Below the pieces are notes generated by a model. The model searched no databases, was not told where the DNA came from, and worked only from the letters and a program-made list of their open reading frames with translations. From NCBI GenBank assembly GCA_032629725.1, contig JAFEVB010000007.1, forward strand, positions 1,054,001-1,118,000: 64,000 nt of DNA, in the 5' to 3' direction. The stretch's first letter is position 1, and every line of letters begins with the position of its first letter. The position numbers and the translations under genes were made by a program. Below, piece by piece: positions 1 through 10,227 of the stretch. Origin of the DNA: Gremmenia infestans. Lineage: Eukaryota; Ascomycota; Leotiomycetes; Helotiales; Hamatocanthoscyphaceae.

Positions 1-14
1 TTATAGGACCCATC

Positions 15-117
15 CTCTCCACCCGAGAAATACTCTGCGGAATGAATTGGCGTGCACAGACTGAATTTTGGTGCATACACGTGACTTTATTCCGCAGAGT
101 ATTTCTCGGGTGGAGAG
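15..117. repeat. Perfect 29-bp inverted repeat, 45-bp spacer
   Basis: Positions 15-43 and 89-117 are exact reverse complements of each other, separated by 45 bp. I see no TA or other target duplication immediately outside the arms and no coding capacity inside. It could be a remnant of a foldback element (MITE-like), a hairpin RNA source, or a library or assembly artefact near a contig edge; the sequence alone does not separate these. Confidence 0.85.
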
Positions 118-890
118 CCATCTAAGAGACTCCCGCTGAATGCACGGAGGCTTGAAATTCCCTGTTGTTATTCCCGGTACATACATCTACACCCTCCGGA
201 GGTAGATATCCTTTCGGCCCTACGAATTTACGAGCAACTATCTAAGATGTGGGCCTGGTTTTCCCGAAGATGGGGCAGTCAAAAGCTACCCTAGCATAAA
301 TTTACCTATTAACTTCATGCATCCCATCTGGCGTCGAAAAAAGAATCTAGTAGATTGGCAACGGCTTTATGCAGGAGGATCCGTTACATATACGACGAAT
401 AATGTTGCTTTCACTCACATAATAAAACGGTTCGAAGATTTCATACTTTTCAAAGCATACACTTCACTATTTCATCAGCCCCTCAGATTTTTCTAGGTCT
501 AACACGTCTTATAGAAGATAGCAAGATACTGTAAAGCAGATTTTTATATAGTTTCTGAACTTTTAGCCAAGGCTGTTATCCTATTGTTTCACCCACATTC
601 CTTGTTTAGGAAAACTCGTATACTACCTTTATAAGGTTGGCAAGGGTGCTGATGCAGGTAACATGTGGGGTAGGGACTGGCACATGCATGTAAGCATGGC
701 CACGAGCTGCAAACCAGATATCGGTTTTATTATTATTATTATGGTCCGAAACATCTTTGTCGACAGCATGTGTCTCCGATAGGCTAGCTGTCTACAATTG
801 ATGCTGGCCTTATTTACTCAGTCCTACTATACGCATTGAGAACATTTTGGGAAAGGAGGGGTGGTGGGGTAATTGGACTGAAACTAGAGG

Positions 891-1559
891 ATGTTGACTC
901 TTGCGCCTTACTCCGTAAGCTTTGAAACACTATTAATAGAAAAGAGAAAAGAAATTATACTAAGAGCTAGAACAACATACTCTTCAATTCGTCGTCACAC
1001 TGTAGGGAAAGACAGTTGCAGACTAATACAATACTACATAAAAATAGGAATCCAACGAGGAAATCTCGTCGGCTATCTTCATTCATCCCAGGGCAGATAC
1101 GAGCAAACACCACGCAATGCCAGGGGTTCAAAGAACAATTTCACCCCTAGCATTACCCCTGCATGCATGGCGCTCGCGTGGGAGCACACTAGCATATTTC
1201 GAATCGCCAACATGGCAACATCGGATTCTGACCGCAACCGAGCTCATCTTATTTCAGGTCTTACTCAATATCAAGTGACTTTAAGTCGGCGCGACAATGG
1301 GAGCTCAGGTATAGATCACAGCAATTCCGATTCGGAATTAAATCAATGCGGTTTTAATTCCAATCTCATATATCATACATTTTCATCGGCCTTGCAACTA
1401 TTCCTTTATCCACTCATATCATCCAAGACTTCGAAATTTGTCTATTTTCGTCTAGTTACTAGAGAATCTACTGCTGTGGCAAGAATAATACGTCACTCCC
1501 CTTTAATTTTACAGTTCATTGCAATTTTATCCACTCTAAAAGACAATGGACATATTTAG
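891..1559 (+). CDS. Unrecognised 222-codon open frame, doubtful gene
   Basis: This is an uninterrupted ATG-to-stop frame of 222 codons. I recognise no domain, signal peptide or membrane segment. The composition is Ser/Arg/Ile rich with no clear hydrophobic core pattern. It sits in a repeat-rich interval between two foldback structures. A chance frame of this length is uncommon but possible. I list it as a candidate only; it could equally be part of a decayed element. Confidence 0.15.
   Translation: MLTLAPYSVSFETLLIEKRKEIILRARTTYSSIRRHTVGKDSCRLIQYYIKIGIQRGNLVGYLHSSQGRYEQTPRNARGSKNNFTPSITPACMALAWEHTSIFRIANMATSDSDRNRAHLISGLTQYQVTLSRRDNGSSGIDHSNSDSELNQCGFNSNLIYHTFSSALQLFLYPLISSKTSKFVYFRLVTRESTAVARIIRHSPLILQFIAILSTLKDNGHI
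909..917. promoter_or_regulatory. TACTCCGTA/TACGGAGTA motif, copy 1
   Basis: One of five exact copies of this 9-mer in the window (others at 2140-2148, 2805-2813, 37195-37203 and 44054-44062). Role unknown; listed because of its over-representation. Confidence 0.35.
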
Positions 1560-1720
1560 CACACCAGGGGAACTGAAGTCCGGAGCTGGCTCCCATAACG
1601 TCCTCGTCCGCATGACCTCACAGTTTTCCAACCTTTCCGGGCTCTCCCTCCAAATACCGGTACGGACGCACCCCGAAACAGATATCCAAGTGGATTTCCT
1701 CCATACTTCCAGTGGGGTGT
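1544..1720 (+). pseudogene. Possible gene fragment broken by a palindrome
   Basis: An ATG at 1544 opens a 58-codon frame with the amino-acid balance of ordinary fungal protein (it reads DIFSTPGELKSGAGSHN near the start). It stops with TGA exactly where the left arm of a 64-bp palindrome begins. The codon use looks more gene-like than the surroundings. I cannot assign a family. The palindrome may have been inserted into, or may have terminated, an older gene. Confidence 0.25.
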
Positions 1721-1851
1721 GAACCCATGTCTTTAAGGCTAACTTGGAAAAGTAACCGCTTGACTTGTTCACGTTAGAGGGGCGCAACCTCTAACGTGAA
1801 CAAGTCAAGCGGTTACTTTTCCAAGTTAGCCTTAAAGACATGGGTTCACAC
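1717..1851. repeat. Perfect 64-bp palindrome with 7-nt loop
   Basis: Positions 1717-1780 and 1788-1851 are exact reverse complements over 64 bp, separated only by the 7 nt at 1781-1787. A further 8-bp pair, CAGTGGGG ending at about 1717 and CCCCACTG at 1859-1866, extends the symmetry outward with a 7-9 nt bulge on the right side. The transcript of either strand would fold into a near-perfect hairpin. It may be a foldback element, a recent inverted duplication, a hairpin-RNA locus, or a sequencing chimera. Confidence 0.92.
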
Positions 1852-2674
1852 TTTTTGCACCCCACTGTAGCTAAATATGTTCGAGGATGGCACAGAAGCC
1901 TATCTAGATCGTCCCAAGCCGAATAAACCTCACGCACAGACAGTAATGCCAAGGTGTTTTTTGGTGGAGGCTCCTGATAAAAGAAACCCCCCGCCGTTGC
2001 CTCTGCAGAGAATTTGTTTGGCCTGTTCGGACTGGAAGCTAAGGGCAAGCTGGCTAAAGAGCCGGATTTGAGATTGCGGAGTACTACAAGGATAAGTGAT
2101 GAGTGGACGTACTTCGTGCCCCTTGCAGTGATGCATTTGTACGGAGTACACCGCATACCGAACGTGGTGCTTAAAGATAAGGAGAAGGTGGAATATGCGA
2201 TGATCAGTGGGGAAAGGAAAAGAAAGAGGTGGGTTCTTTTAAATCTACGGAGCACTCCGTAAGAAGTAGTCTCTTGGTTGATGATGAAGGGTTCGATGGC
2301 TGTTCCGGGGTTGGAAGAGAAGATGCAGAAGAGTCACGCGATGACTGAGTATACGTTAACAAGAAAAGATGATGGACTCTAGACTGTGGAAGAGGCTGTA
2401 AACCAAGATGCCGGGAAGTGGTATAAAGGCCCCGTTGACCTATTCCGTACTCGTCACTCGTAGTTCATCTTCCTTAGTTGCTTGGCTATGTGGGGTAGGA
2501 ATAAGGCGTTCCTGCTTCCTGTACGGAGATGACGGTTGCCCGGTTGCTTTCGTATTTCTATTTCGGGAAGTTTCTGGGAAGTCCCCACCTTACTTCAAGG
2601 TGGATTTAGTCTTGCAGTACTGTAAACATGCACGTCGCCTAAACTATCACCATTATTTCAACCCCCTGAGGATA

Positions 2675-2806
2675 TACTTCCTCTCAGGCCAAACTGTTAC
2701 GCTAAGCAGGCCAGGGCAAGGGGGCCTTGCTTTGGTGCGTTTACCACCCTTCTTAAACCCCCTGCTATAGATTTCTTGGCCTAAAGGTTTGGCCTGAGAG
2801 GAAGTA
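2675..2806. repeat. Short element with perfect 20-bp terminal inverted repeats
   Basis: Positions 2675-2694 and 2787-2806 are exact reverse complements and bound a 132-bp stretch, giving the form of a very small MITE or foldback element. The right terminus overlaps a copy of the motif TACGGAGTA (2805-2813). No clear target-site duplication is visible. There is no coding capacity inside. Confidence 0.8.
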
Positions 2807-2918
2807 CGGAGTACTATTCCTTTGACATGCGGAAAAGCCGGCATTGTCTACTACCACACACCTAGCCGACCTCAGTACTTGCTAAAATAAGGTCCATCAA
2901 CCCCACAACATTATTGAC

Positions 2919-3260
2919 TCACGAAAAGCTTAGCATCCGGAACTCTGGAGTCAGGAAAGGCCTGCACTAAAGCGGAGATGACCAGGTCGCCGACTCGACG
3001 GTCCGGTTCGATAGCTGAAGCGTCCAGGGCAATAGGAAAGGGACTGGGGTTCTTGAAAGTCTTCAACACAGCGTGTGATTTTCCTTTGCTCCTAGATGCA
3101 ACAAAAACCCATGCATACCAGACTAATAATAGGATATGATGGGAATGGGCATTCCAGAAATAAACTTACCAGCATCGTAGAAATCGGCAACGACGGCAAG
3201 AATTCCCAGGTAGGCTATGTATTTCTTACATGCTCCCTTCAATTGTAGACGCCGGATTCG
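2919..3260 (-). pseudogene. Possible two-exon gene fragment
   Basis: On the minus strand an open stretch of about 26 codons before a GTAAGT donor (near 3172) can be joined to an exon beginning near 3078 and ending at a TAA near 2919. The joined reading includes YIAYLGILAVVADFYDAG and, further on, VGDLVISALVQAFPDSRV, which has the texture of real protein. I see no start codon, no upstream exons and no recognisable family. I treat it as a gene remnant or an incompletely seen small gene. Confidence 0.25.
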
Positions 3261-5098
3261 ACTCCTCTGAAACGGGAGTAGCTCACCTAAGGCGATGGTT
3301 GGGCATACGGTTGGGACGTGTTCCCATTAGCCGCCTTGTTATTCTGCGAGCTTTCAAGGGGGTGTACAATAAATGTTCTTATTACCCAGAAAAAGGGGAC
3401 CGCAGAGTGACAGTTGGACACAAACCTGTACTCCCATTTCCTTGCATAATTCAAAACAGCAACAACTCTATCTCATTGGTGTTCTATTTCAATGGACATA
3501 TTTTTGGACTTGCTCCTTAGCAACTAACTCTACACGGGGGGGAGGGAACGATTTGAGCAACTCTCACACAGCTTTCTCCTAGTAGCCCATACAAGCGAGC
3601 GTGAATATACTGTTCATTGCATACGTCTCATATGGTTGTTGTTTATACTTTAGTCATTGCTACCTTCTTCGACATTGCCATGTCTTTCTTGTTCTTACAC
3701 ATCTAAACTTGACTCTCACGTACTAGGTATGATGGGAAACCTTCGCAGATGTTATACATTGAATGATTTGCTACTTCTTGGTTTTGAGGTTAATGTTGGT
3801 CGCATTTTCTTTTTAGGAAGACAAGCGTGAGCAATGAATACATGTCGTGGTATTCCCATGCAGTGCAGAGCAGAGCAGATAGACATGCTTACCTATATGC
3901 AGTGTGACAGAAGAGAGCACCAGAAGATGCGTGACACCTTACTTGTAAGTTCCTCGGGAATTGATAAAGATGGTTTGCTGATCAGTGAGTTCGGTTCAGC
4001 GCCCAAACCGCATACCCCGCATCGTTCAACTCTTCAAACCCCTCTTATACATCTGGCCTAGCATAAGACTTCCCATACGCCTCCACTAAAAACATAGCAT
4101 CTGCATCTATAGCGAAGTACCGGGGAATCCGGATCCCGACCCTACATCTCGACAATCGCTCCTCGTCCCTGCGGCGTTTACAGCCGTCGAATATCTCCCT
4201 GTCGCCTTTCACTCCAATCCCCTTTCTACAAGACATATTCCCAACCACGTTCAGCCTGGGCCAGTAAACTCGTTTTTCTCTTCCCAATAAGCCAGCCAAG
4301 CAGAGCATAGTACCCTTCAATCGAAAGCCCTTTCAGATATTGAATCTTACCCCAAGCGTGCGGAAAGTCCAAGTTATCTCCCAAAGCCCCGAAACGGAAC
4401 CGTGGCTGTCCAGTTGAGTTGCTTGGGGGGAGTCGAACCTTGCCCATCTATTATCCAGATTAGGCAATACACGCCTTGCAATGCTAGACAACGTGAAAAG
4501 CGTAGCCAGGAGTCAATTATATCGATGGTGTCCGGTTCGCATCATCATGAAGCCATTTTGTTGGAAAGTCCGTGTAGGATAGTCCGGATACCGAATCATG
4601 AATTTGTTCTGGGAGTAAATTTTTTATTAGCTTCTTGGTGAACTTGTTTTTGGGCCTTTAGTATACTTGGTCGTACTGTTTGCTTGATCATTGCGGTTGG
4701 GGTGTTGAGAAACAGCTGGAGGATCGTGCTTGAACGGGGGTGAAGCCTTCGTTGTTCGATTCCACAATTGACATGTCTCTTCCTAGAGGAAGAGCTCTCT
4801 GCTCTCTGCTCTCTGCTCGCTATAGCCTGTGGCAAATCATCTTTCTTATGCATGTAGCACCTTAAAATTGTGAATTAAAGGAGAGGAAGCTGGACTCGGA
4901 GTTAAAGCAGAAAAGGAGAAGCTGCCTGTAATATAAAAAGTGAATTATCAGAAGTCACCAACAGCGGGCGGTATAAGATCAACCACGCGAGACTTAAAAT
5001 AAACCAAACCAGAAGAACGCGACTCTCATACAACATCAATATCCCCACCCTACAAAGCAACTTGAAAGCAAACCCTTTGCCACGGAATACAAGGCGCC
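3261..5098. other. Intergenic stretch with short unconvincing frames
   Basis: Overlapping minus-strand frames around 4045-4447 have ATG starts but no recognisable family and no clear splice model. A 7-bp unit, GCTCTCT, is repeated three times at 4794-4814. The last 200 bp are the likely promoter and leader of the DnaJ gene. No RNA gene was seen. Confidence 0.4.
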
Positions 5099-6766
5099 AT
5101 GGCGCCTGTTGCGATCACCCACGATTATTATACAATCCTCGAAGTGGCGCCAACCGCATCTCTAGAGACGATCACCAGGTCTTACAGAAGACTGGCCCTC
5201 TTGCGCCATCCAGATAAAAATCCCAGTCATGACGCCACGAACCTTTTCCAGCTGGTATGTAGCTTTTTTTCATTTCTCGTGGAATGCGTTGTCTCAGGAG
5301 TCGCGAAGTTGAGAATCTGTACTTGGATGCAGATGGTATGCTGATCACTTTTGATATCCAAGTTATCAATGGGCCACGACATCCTCAAAGATGAGAGCAA
5401 GCGAAGAGAGTACGACCGCATCTACCCACAAATAGCGAAGACTAGGCCGACTACTACGCAACAGACACGTCGAAAACCTGGCACAAAACCGGCCCCAACA
5501 CCATCTTCTTCAGAAACCAAGACGCGTCGAACTACCACGCCGCAAACACCTCGGAACTCTACCCCAAAACCTGGTCCCACACCTTCTACTTCAGAATCGA
5601 GGACCCGTCCATCTACCACGCCGGAGACACCTCGAAAACCTGCCCCAACACCATCTACTTCACAATCCAAGACGCGTCGAACTACCACGCCGCAAACACC
5701 TCGGAACCCTCCCCCAAAACCTGGTCCCACACCATCTACTTCAGCATCCAAGACGCGTCCAACTACCACGCCTCCCCCCAGACCTAGCCCCAAACCATTT
5801 GCTTCAGAACCGAAAAATGAGCCACCAAGCGAAGCGAAAGATCTTTCCGCCCTCAGCGCAATCTTCATGATAAAGCGCGAACGAGCTTCCCGATTCGCAG
5901 TCTCACAAAAGGAATGCGAGGATGCTATCCTCGCCATCACCTCACGTATCCATCAGCTAAAAGAGGCAATCCGAGGCCTCGATCACAGAAGAAAGGCCGA
6001 GGAAGCAGAAACTCTCAATGCAGCTGTGAATGGCAATGGTTGGTCAACATGGTTGCTATCACCTCTTAGCAAGAAGCCCCACGCAGAGTCCGCAGAAGAG
6101 AAACAGCAGAAGATGAAAGAAAGAATCGACAGGCTGCATACGCGGACCTTTAAGGAAAAGAAATTACAGAAGTCGGAGTTGGTTTTAAGGGATAAGAAAA
6201 AGGTCCTAGAGGGGATTCGAGTGAGGTTTCATGCTGCGAATGCGAATGATGATGACCTTGCACGTGAGGTCGAGGAACGCATACATTTACGCCGGGTACA
6301 CGCGCAGCAGAAAAAGGACATGGAGAGGAAAGTAGCGGAGGCTTGGGGAAGGGCCGAGCATGAGAATCTGAAACGGTATATGAAGCAGAAGCGCGAGAGG
6401 GATGAGAAAGAAAGGGCGAGGGCAAAAGAAGAAGCTGGGGAGGGATTTGAATCCAACAGCGAGCAAACATCAAAGGACGGAGCCAAGAAACAACAGCAAA
6501 AAGAAGACTTTCAGAAAAACTCCTCTGAGCCAAAGCCCCGCAACCATCGCGCTGGGAGCCAACGTCCGAACCACGCTACAGCTGCTGCATCTGCGTCAAA
6601 AGCAAGATCTGCAAGGGGCCTTTGCGTTCATGATGGTTGTTGGCTGAGGATTGAAGGAAGCATAGCTTGTGGGTATTGCTACAAAACCTACGACTATCTG
6701 CTTCAGTGTCCGGACTGCAAGCTAGACGCATGCCCAGCTTGCCAGCAGACGTTACGGCCGTGGTAA
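5099..6766 (+). CDS. DnaJ (J-domain) protein with Pro/Thr repeats and Cys-rich tail
   Basis: The model has two exons, 5099-5254 and 5363-6766, with a 108-bp GTATGT...AG intron, giving 519 residues. The intron falls inside the J domain; joining the exons restores the helix FQLLSMGHDILKDESKRREYD. The J domain covers residues 10-75 and keeps the HPD tripeptide (RHPDKNP) that stimulates Hsp70 ATPase. Residues about 85-200 are a Pro/Thr/Ser linker built from four imperfect 23-27 residue copies around TKTRRTTTPQTPR. Residues 210-440 are charged and helix-forming, probably coiled coil. The C-terminus has paired CxxC and CxxxC motifs (ACGYCYK, QCPDCKLDACPAC) that could bind zinc. It is a J-protein co-chaperone; the client and location are unknown. 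It lacks the G/F and DnaJ zinc-finger regions of types I/II. Confidence 0.85.
5497..5800 (+). repeat. Coding tandem repeat in DnaJ-protein linker
   Basis: Four imperfect 69-81 bp units, each starting near a Thr-Pro-Ser-(Ser/Thr)-Ser codon run and containing AAGACGCG(T)C, lie head to tail. They encode the Pro/Thr-rich linker. Length change here would stay in frame and alter only linker length. Confidence 0.7.
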
Positions 6767-8322
6767 ATTGTAATATAATCGAAATCAGCATATGCCTCGA
6801 ATGGACGAAGCCAAATGAGACATACTACTACAAATCTGCTGTATATTACTTGTGCAAGTACCCCATCTGCTAACGCGGAACCGAACTATTAGCAACTGCA
6901 AAATCGGGGGAAAGGAACACGTAAACCGAATACGAAGGTGAGGTATCGAGAGTCATCCTAGCATCGGCTTCTGATTGTTCGAGACTATGCCTCGTCTTGG
7001 AGTCATAAACGTAGGGCCTGCGCAAGCTCCGTCATGGATTTGCCTACTACGAGGCTAGTGTTTCGTCTAATCGGAAGTAAAATATGGCCGCGGGGAAGGT
7101 GCTAGCACTTGAACAAAGAGAAGAGAAAGTCTAACGGTGCTATGTTAAGGAAAGGGAGTACATAGAGAGCAGAAGAGAAAGTATATTACGTACCTTGAGA
7201 GACATGACTAAAAGCACACGCAAAGACGCTCCTACTACTCGTGCTTTTCCGCCTAATTATATGCTTCTATTTTGCCCAGCCTGTCCCTAGCGTGCTCTTT
7301 TGGCTTTTTTTGTCTTTTTCACTCGGGACCTCAGTAAATTAGGCAAAATTTAGGACACACGGCAGAGGAGAAAATTGACATTGACAATTAAGCGTTTAAA
7401 CTCTACACATTGTTTACTGTAAGGCATTACTGTAGGGTATGGCCGCTAAGACTCAAAAGCCCCCGAGATCCACTGTTCGTGATGTCCTGTGCACGGGGTT
7501 TTTGCTGACCTGCTGATCTTGCGGAGACCCCACCCCATTCTTGATAAGATGCAGTGCCCATCATACATACCATCATGCCATGTTAACCACCCGTCGCGCG
7601 ACGCAATACGTACAGGTTTTTCGGTGTCGTCTTTTGTAGCTGTCTTGTGTTGGAAGTACCCAAATGAATATGTGTGCCGTCCCGCTGAGCCTCGGATGCC
7701 AGAGTACTCGTACTCGTAATGCAACCGCAGAAATAGAAGTCCTCGTGGTATCTTTGTGGCTTTTAGGGAGCGCTAATTCTTTGCCCAACGATCGGATCAT
7801 TTCGGTCTTGGACGGATTTCACGGTGCGCAAAAGAATCTCCACGCAAGACGATGGATTGATTGGTAGGAGGGATTCAACTTGGGAGAATGTGGAGAAGAG
7901 AGTCATCGCAGCGGGGAGAGCTTGTCAGAAAGTAGCCAAGCCGCTGCCTTTAAAGCTTGACTACCCATCGTATGGTCTGTATTGTAAGGTTGTTATGCGG
8001 GGCCCCTTGGCTGCACCAATGTAAGTGTGCGGCGTAAAATGGTGGGTTCTCCTATTCTAGCAATGAATGCCAGCCTCCTCATGCTGAATGGTCAATTGCA
8101 GCCAACCCGGTCAAAAAAGATTCACCGAGCACGAGGACGGCTTCCAGCTAAGAAGGGCAGGCAGGGCTGGTCATTTTATATAAGTCGCCCTTGCCCGCCA
8201 TCCCCTCATGTTTTCAAGTCGACGGATACAGTAGTAACAGGACGCATCTCGAGCGTTAGTTGCGGTTGCCACATCAAGTGCACAGGACTTGTTGGAATCC
8301 GGGGCAGGAAGCTTTCAAGCAG
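6767..8322. other. Intergenic region between DnaJ gene and permease
   Basis: No frame here looks coding. The right third is the likely promoter of the permease, with a TATATAA box at 8177-8183 about 300 bp before the ATG. Nothing else was recognised. Confidence 0.5.
8177..8183 (+). promoter_or_regulatory. Probable TATA box of the Jen1-like permease gene
   Basis: TATATAA followed by G lies about 150 bp upstream of a good donor/acceptor pair in the leader and about 300 bp upstream of the ATG. That is a sensible place if the leader is spliced. It is inference from sequence only. Confidence 0.4.
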
Positions 8323-8402
8323 GTGAGTACCACTCACTACATTTACTTACACACAATTTATAATGTCTCTTCCTAAAAACACACATTAACATTTCCCTAT
8401 AG
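8323..8402 (+). other. Probable 5'-leader intron of the permease gene
   Basis: CAG|GTGAGT at 8323 and TATAG at 8402 bound an 80-bp stretch with a branch-like ATTAAC shortly before the acceptor. It ends 77 bp before the start codon. No ATG-initiated frame would explain it as coding. It looks like a leader intron. Confidence 0.45.
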
Positions 8403-8479
8403 ACTTCACAGACCTACTTCAGATTGCAAATATACTTATCTACATACAATTACCTAAAGAACGAACAACGGTTTACAAC

Positions 8480-10227
8480 ATGGCGGAAAAGCCAACCACC
8501 ACTACCACCACCGATAACACTGCGGGGATTCAGCATGTTTCCTCCTCCGGCGGTGACCCCGCACTCCCTGAATCCCATGCCCCCAAGAAAATAACCGCCA
8601 AGGAATATGCGACCACTCGATTTTCAACTCTCAAGCCACCCATGCACAAGGCTCCCAATCCTTTCAAGCTTCTTGCTATGCTAAGTACCAAACAATGGAT
8701 GTTTTTCCTCGTTGGCTTTCTTGCATGGGTTCGTCCAATTCCCCACCCCACCCAATCTCTAAAGTAGGTATGTGTACTATACTAATATTGTTTAGACCTG
8801 GGATGCATTCGATTTCTTCACTGTCAGTTTGACAGTATCGGACCTTGCCGAGACATTCGGCAAGACCAACACTGATATCACATGGGGCATTACTTTGGTG
8901 CTTATGTTCAGGTCTGTAGGATCAGTCACCTTTGGTCTTGCTGCAGATCGATATGGCCGGAAATGGCCATTCGTAGTCAACAATGCCCTATTCATCGTCC
9001 TTGAACTCGGAACTGGTTTTTGCCAGACTTACAAGCAATTCCTCGCCTGCAGAGCGTTGTTCGGCATTGCAATGGGTGGACTTTACGGCAATGCAGCTGC
9101 CACGGCTCTTGAAGACTGCCCCGAGGAAGCTCGTGGTCTTGTGTCCGGGATGCTGCAACAAGGCTATGCTTTCGGATACCTACTTGCAACTGCTTTTGCT
9201 AGAGGACTTGTGAATACCACGTCGCACGGCTGGCGTCCACTGTACTGGTTTGGTGCTTGCCCCCCAGTCCTGATCATTATCTTCCGACTTTGCTTGCCAG
9301 AGACCGAATCATACATTGAGCGTGTGGTGGTTCGGAATGAAAGGGGTAACATTGGTGCAACATTCATTGCTGAAGGAAAGGTCGCTCTTAAGCGTCATTG
9401 GCTGCTTTTGATTTACCTTGTGCTTTTGATGGCCGGTTTCAATTTCATGGTGAGTTCCATAGCGAGTTCTAGACCTGTTGTCTATATTAACCCGCTTCTA
9501 GTCCCACGGATCACAAGACTTGTACCCTACAATGTTGACAAACCAGTACAACTTCAGCCCCAATGCAGTCACCGTAACTCAAGTAGTTGCTAATCTGGGT
9601 GCAATGACGGGAGGTACCGTGATCGGCTACTGTTCCCAAATATTCGGCCGACGATTTTCCATCATCTTCATCTCCGTTATTGGAGGCGCTATTCTCTACC
9701 CATACACCTTTACCTCGTCCCACGCAGTCATTGCCGTTGCCTTCTTCGAGCAATTCTGCGTCCAGGGTGCATGGGGAGTCATCCCAATCCATCTCATGGA
9801 ACTCTCCCCCGGCTCCTTCCGCACATTTGTCGTCGGAACATCCTACCAACTCGGCAACCTCGTATCATCTGCTTCCTCGACCATCGAATCCACAATCGGA
9901 GCTCAATTCCCTCTGCCGCCCAAGATCGGCAAGGGAGGAAAGAAGGTCCCACGCTACAAGTACGGTCTCGTGATGTGTATTTTCATGGGTTGTGTCTACG
10001 CTTATGTCATCCTCCTCACATTCGTTGGACCCGAATACCTGAAGCGCAGTTTCGAAGTCAGAGATGATGCGGATATCGCTGAGGCCGCTGGACATAACAC
10101 AATCGAGGCGGCGATGGCGAAGATTCACAGAAGGGAGGCGATGGGTATGGGTATTGATGCTAGTGATCGCGAGGACATTGATGCGATTGAGAAGGGTACT
10201 GCTCAGCGTTTAGAATCCTCTACCTAG
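8480..10227 (+). CDS. Jen1-like monocarboxylate (lactate/pyruvate) permease, MFS
   Basis: Exons are 8480-8728, 8796-9449 and 9502-10227, encoding 542 residues. The first intron (67 bp) uses GTTCGT and is required because the unspliced frame stops; joining gives WTWDAFDFFTVSL, a Jen family hallmark. The second intron (52 bp) splits the Jen signature, which after splicing reads NFMSHGSQDLYPT at residues 299-311, matching NXX(S/T)HX(S/T)QDXXXT. The MFS loop GLAADRYGRKWP follows the second membrane helix. About 12 hydrophobic segments are visible. Members of this family carry lactate, pyruvate, acetate and related acids with protons across the plasma membrane and in yeasts are repressed by glucose. 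Exact substrate here is inferred from the family. It stands alone, with no metabolic partner nearby. Confidence 0.9.

Noticed and set aside
4415..4450. tRNA-like B-box GGTTCGACTCC on the minus strand
   Set aside because: The flanking bases do not form a 5-bp T stem and no matching A box, anticodon arm or acceptor stem is present.
5422..5940. 172-codon minus-strand frame opposite the DnaJ protein
   Set aside because: It is the shadow of the Pro/Thr repeat linker (Val/Gly repeats) with no independent support.
7911..8304. Three CreA-like sites (SYGGRG) at 7911, 7997 and 8299 before the Jen1-like permease
   Set aside because: Glucose repression would fit the family, but roughly two such degenerate 6-mers are expected by chance in 600 bp, so the count is not evidence.
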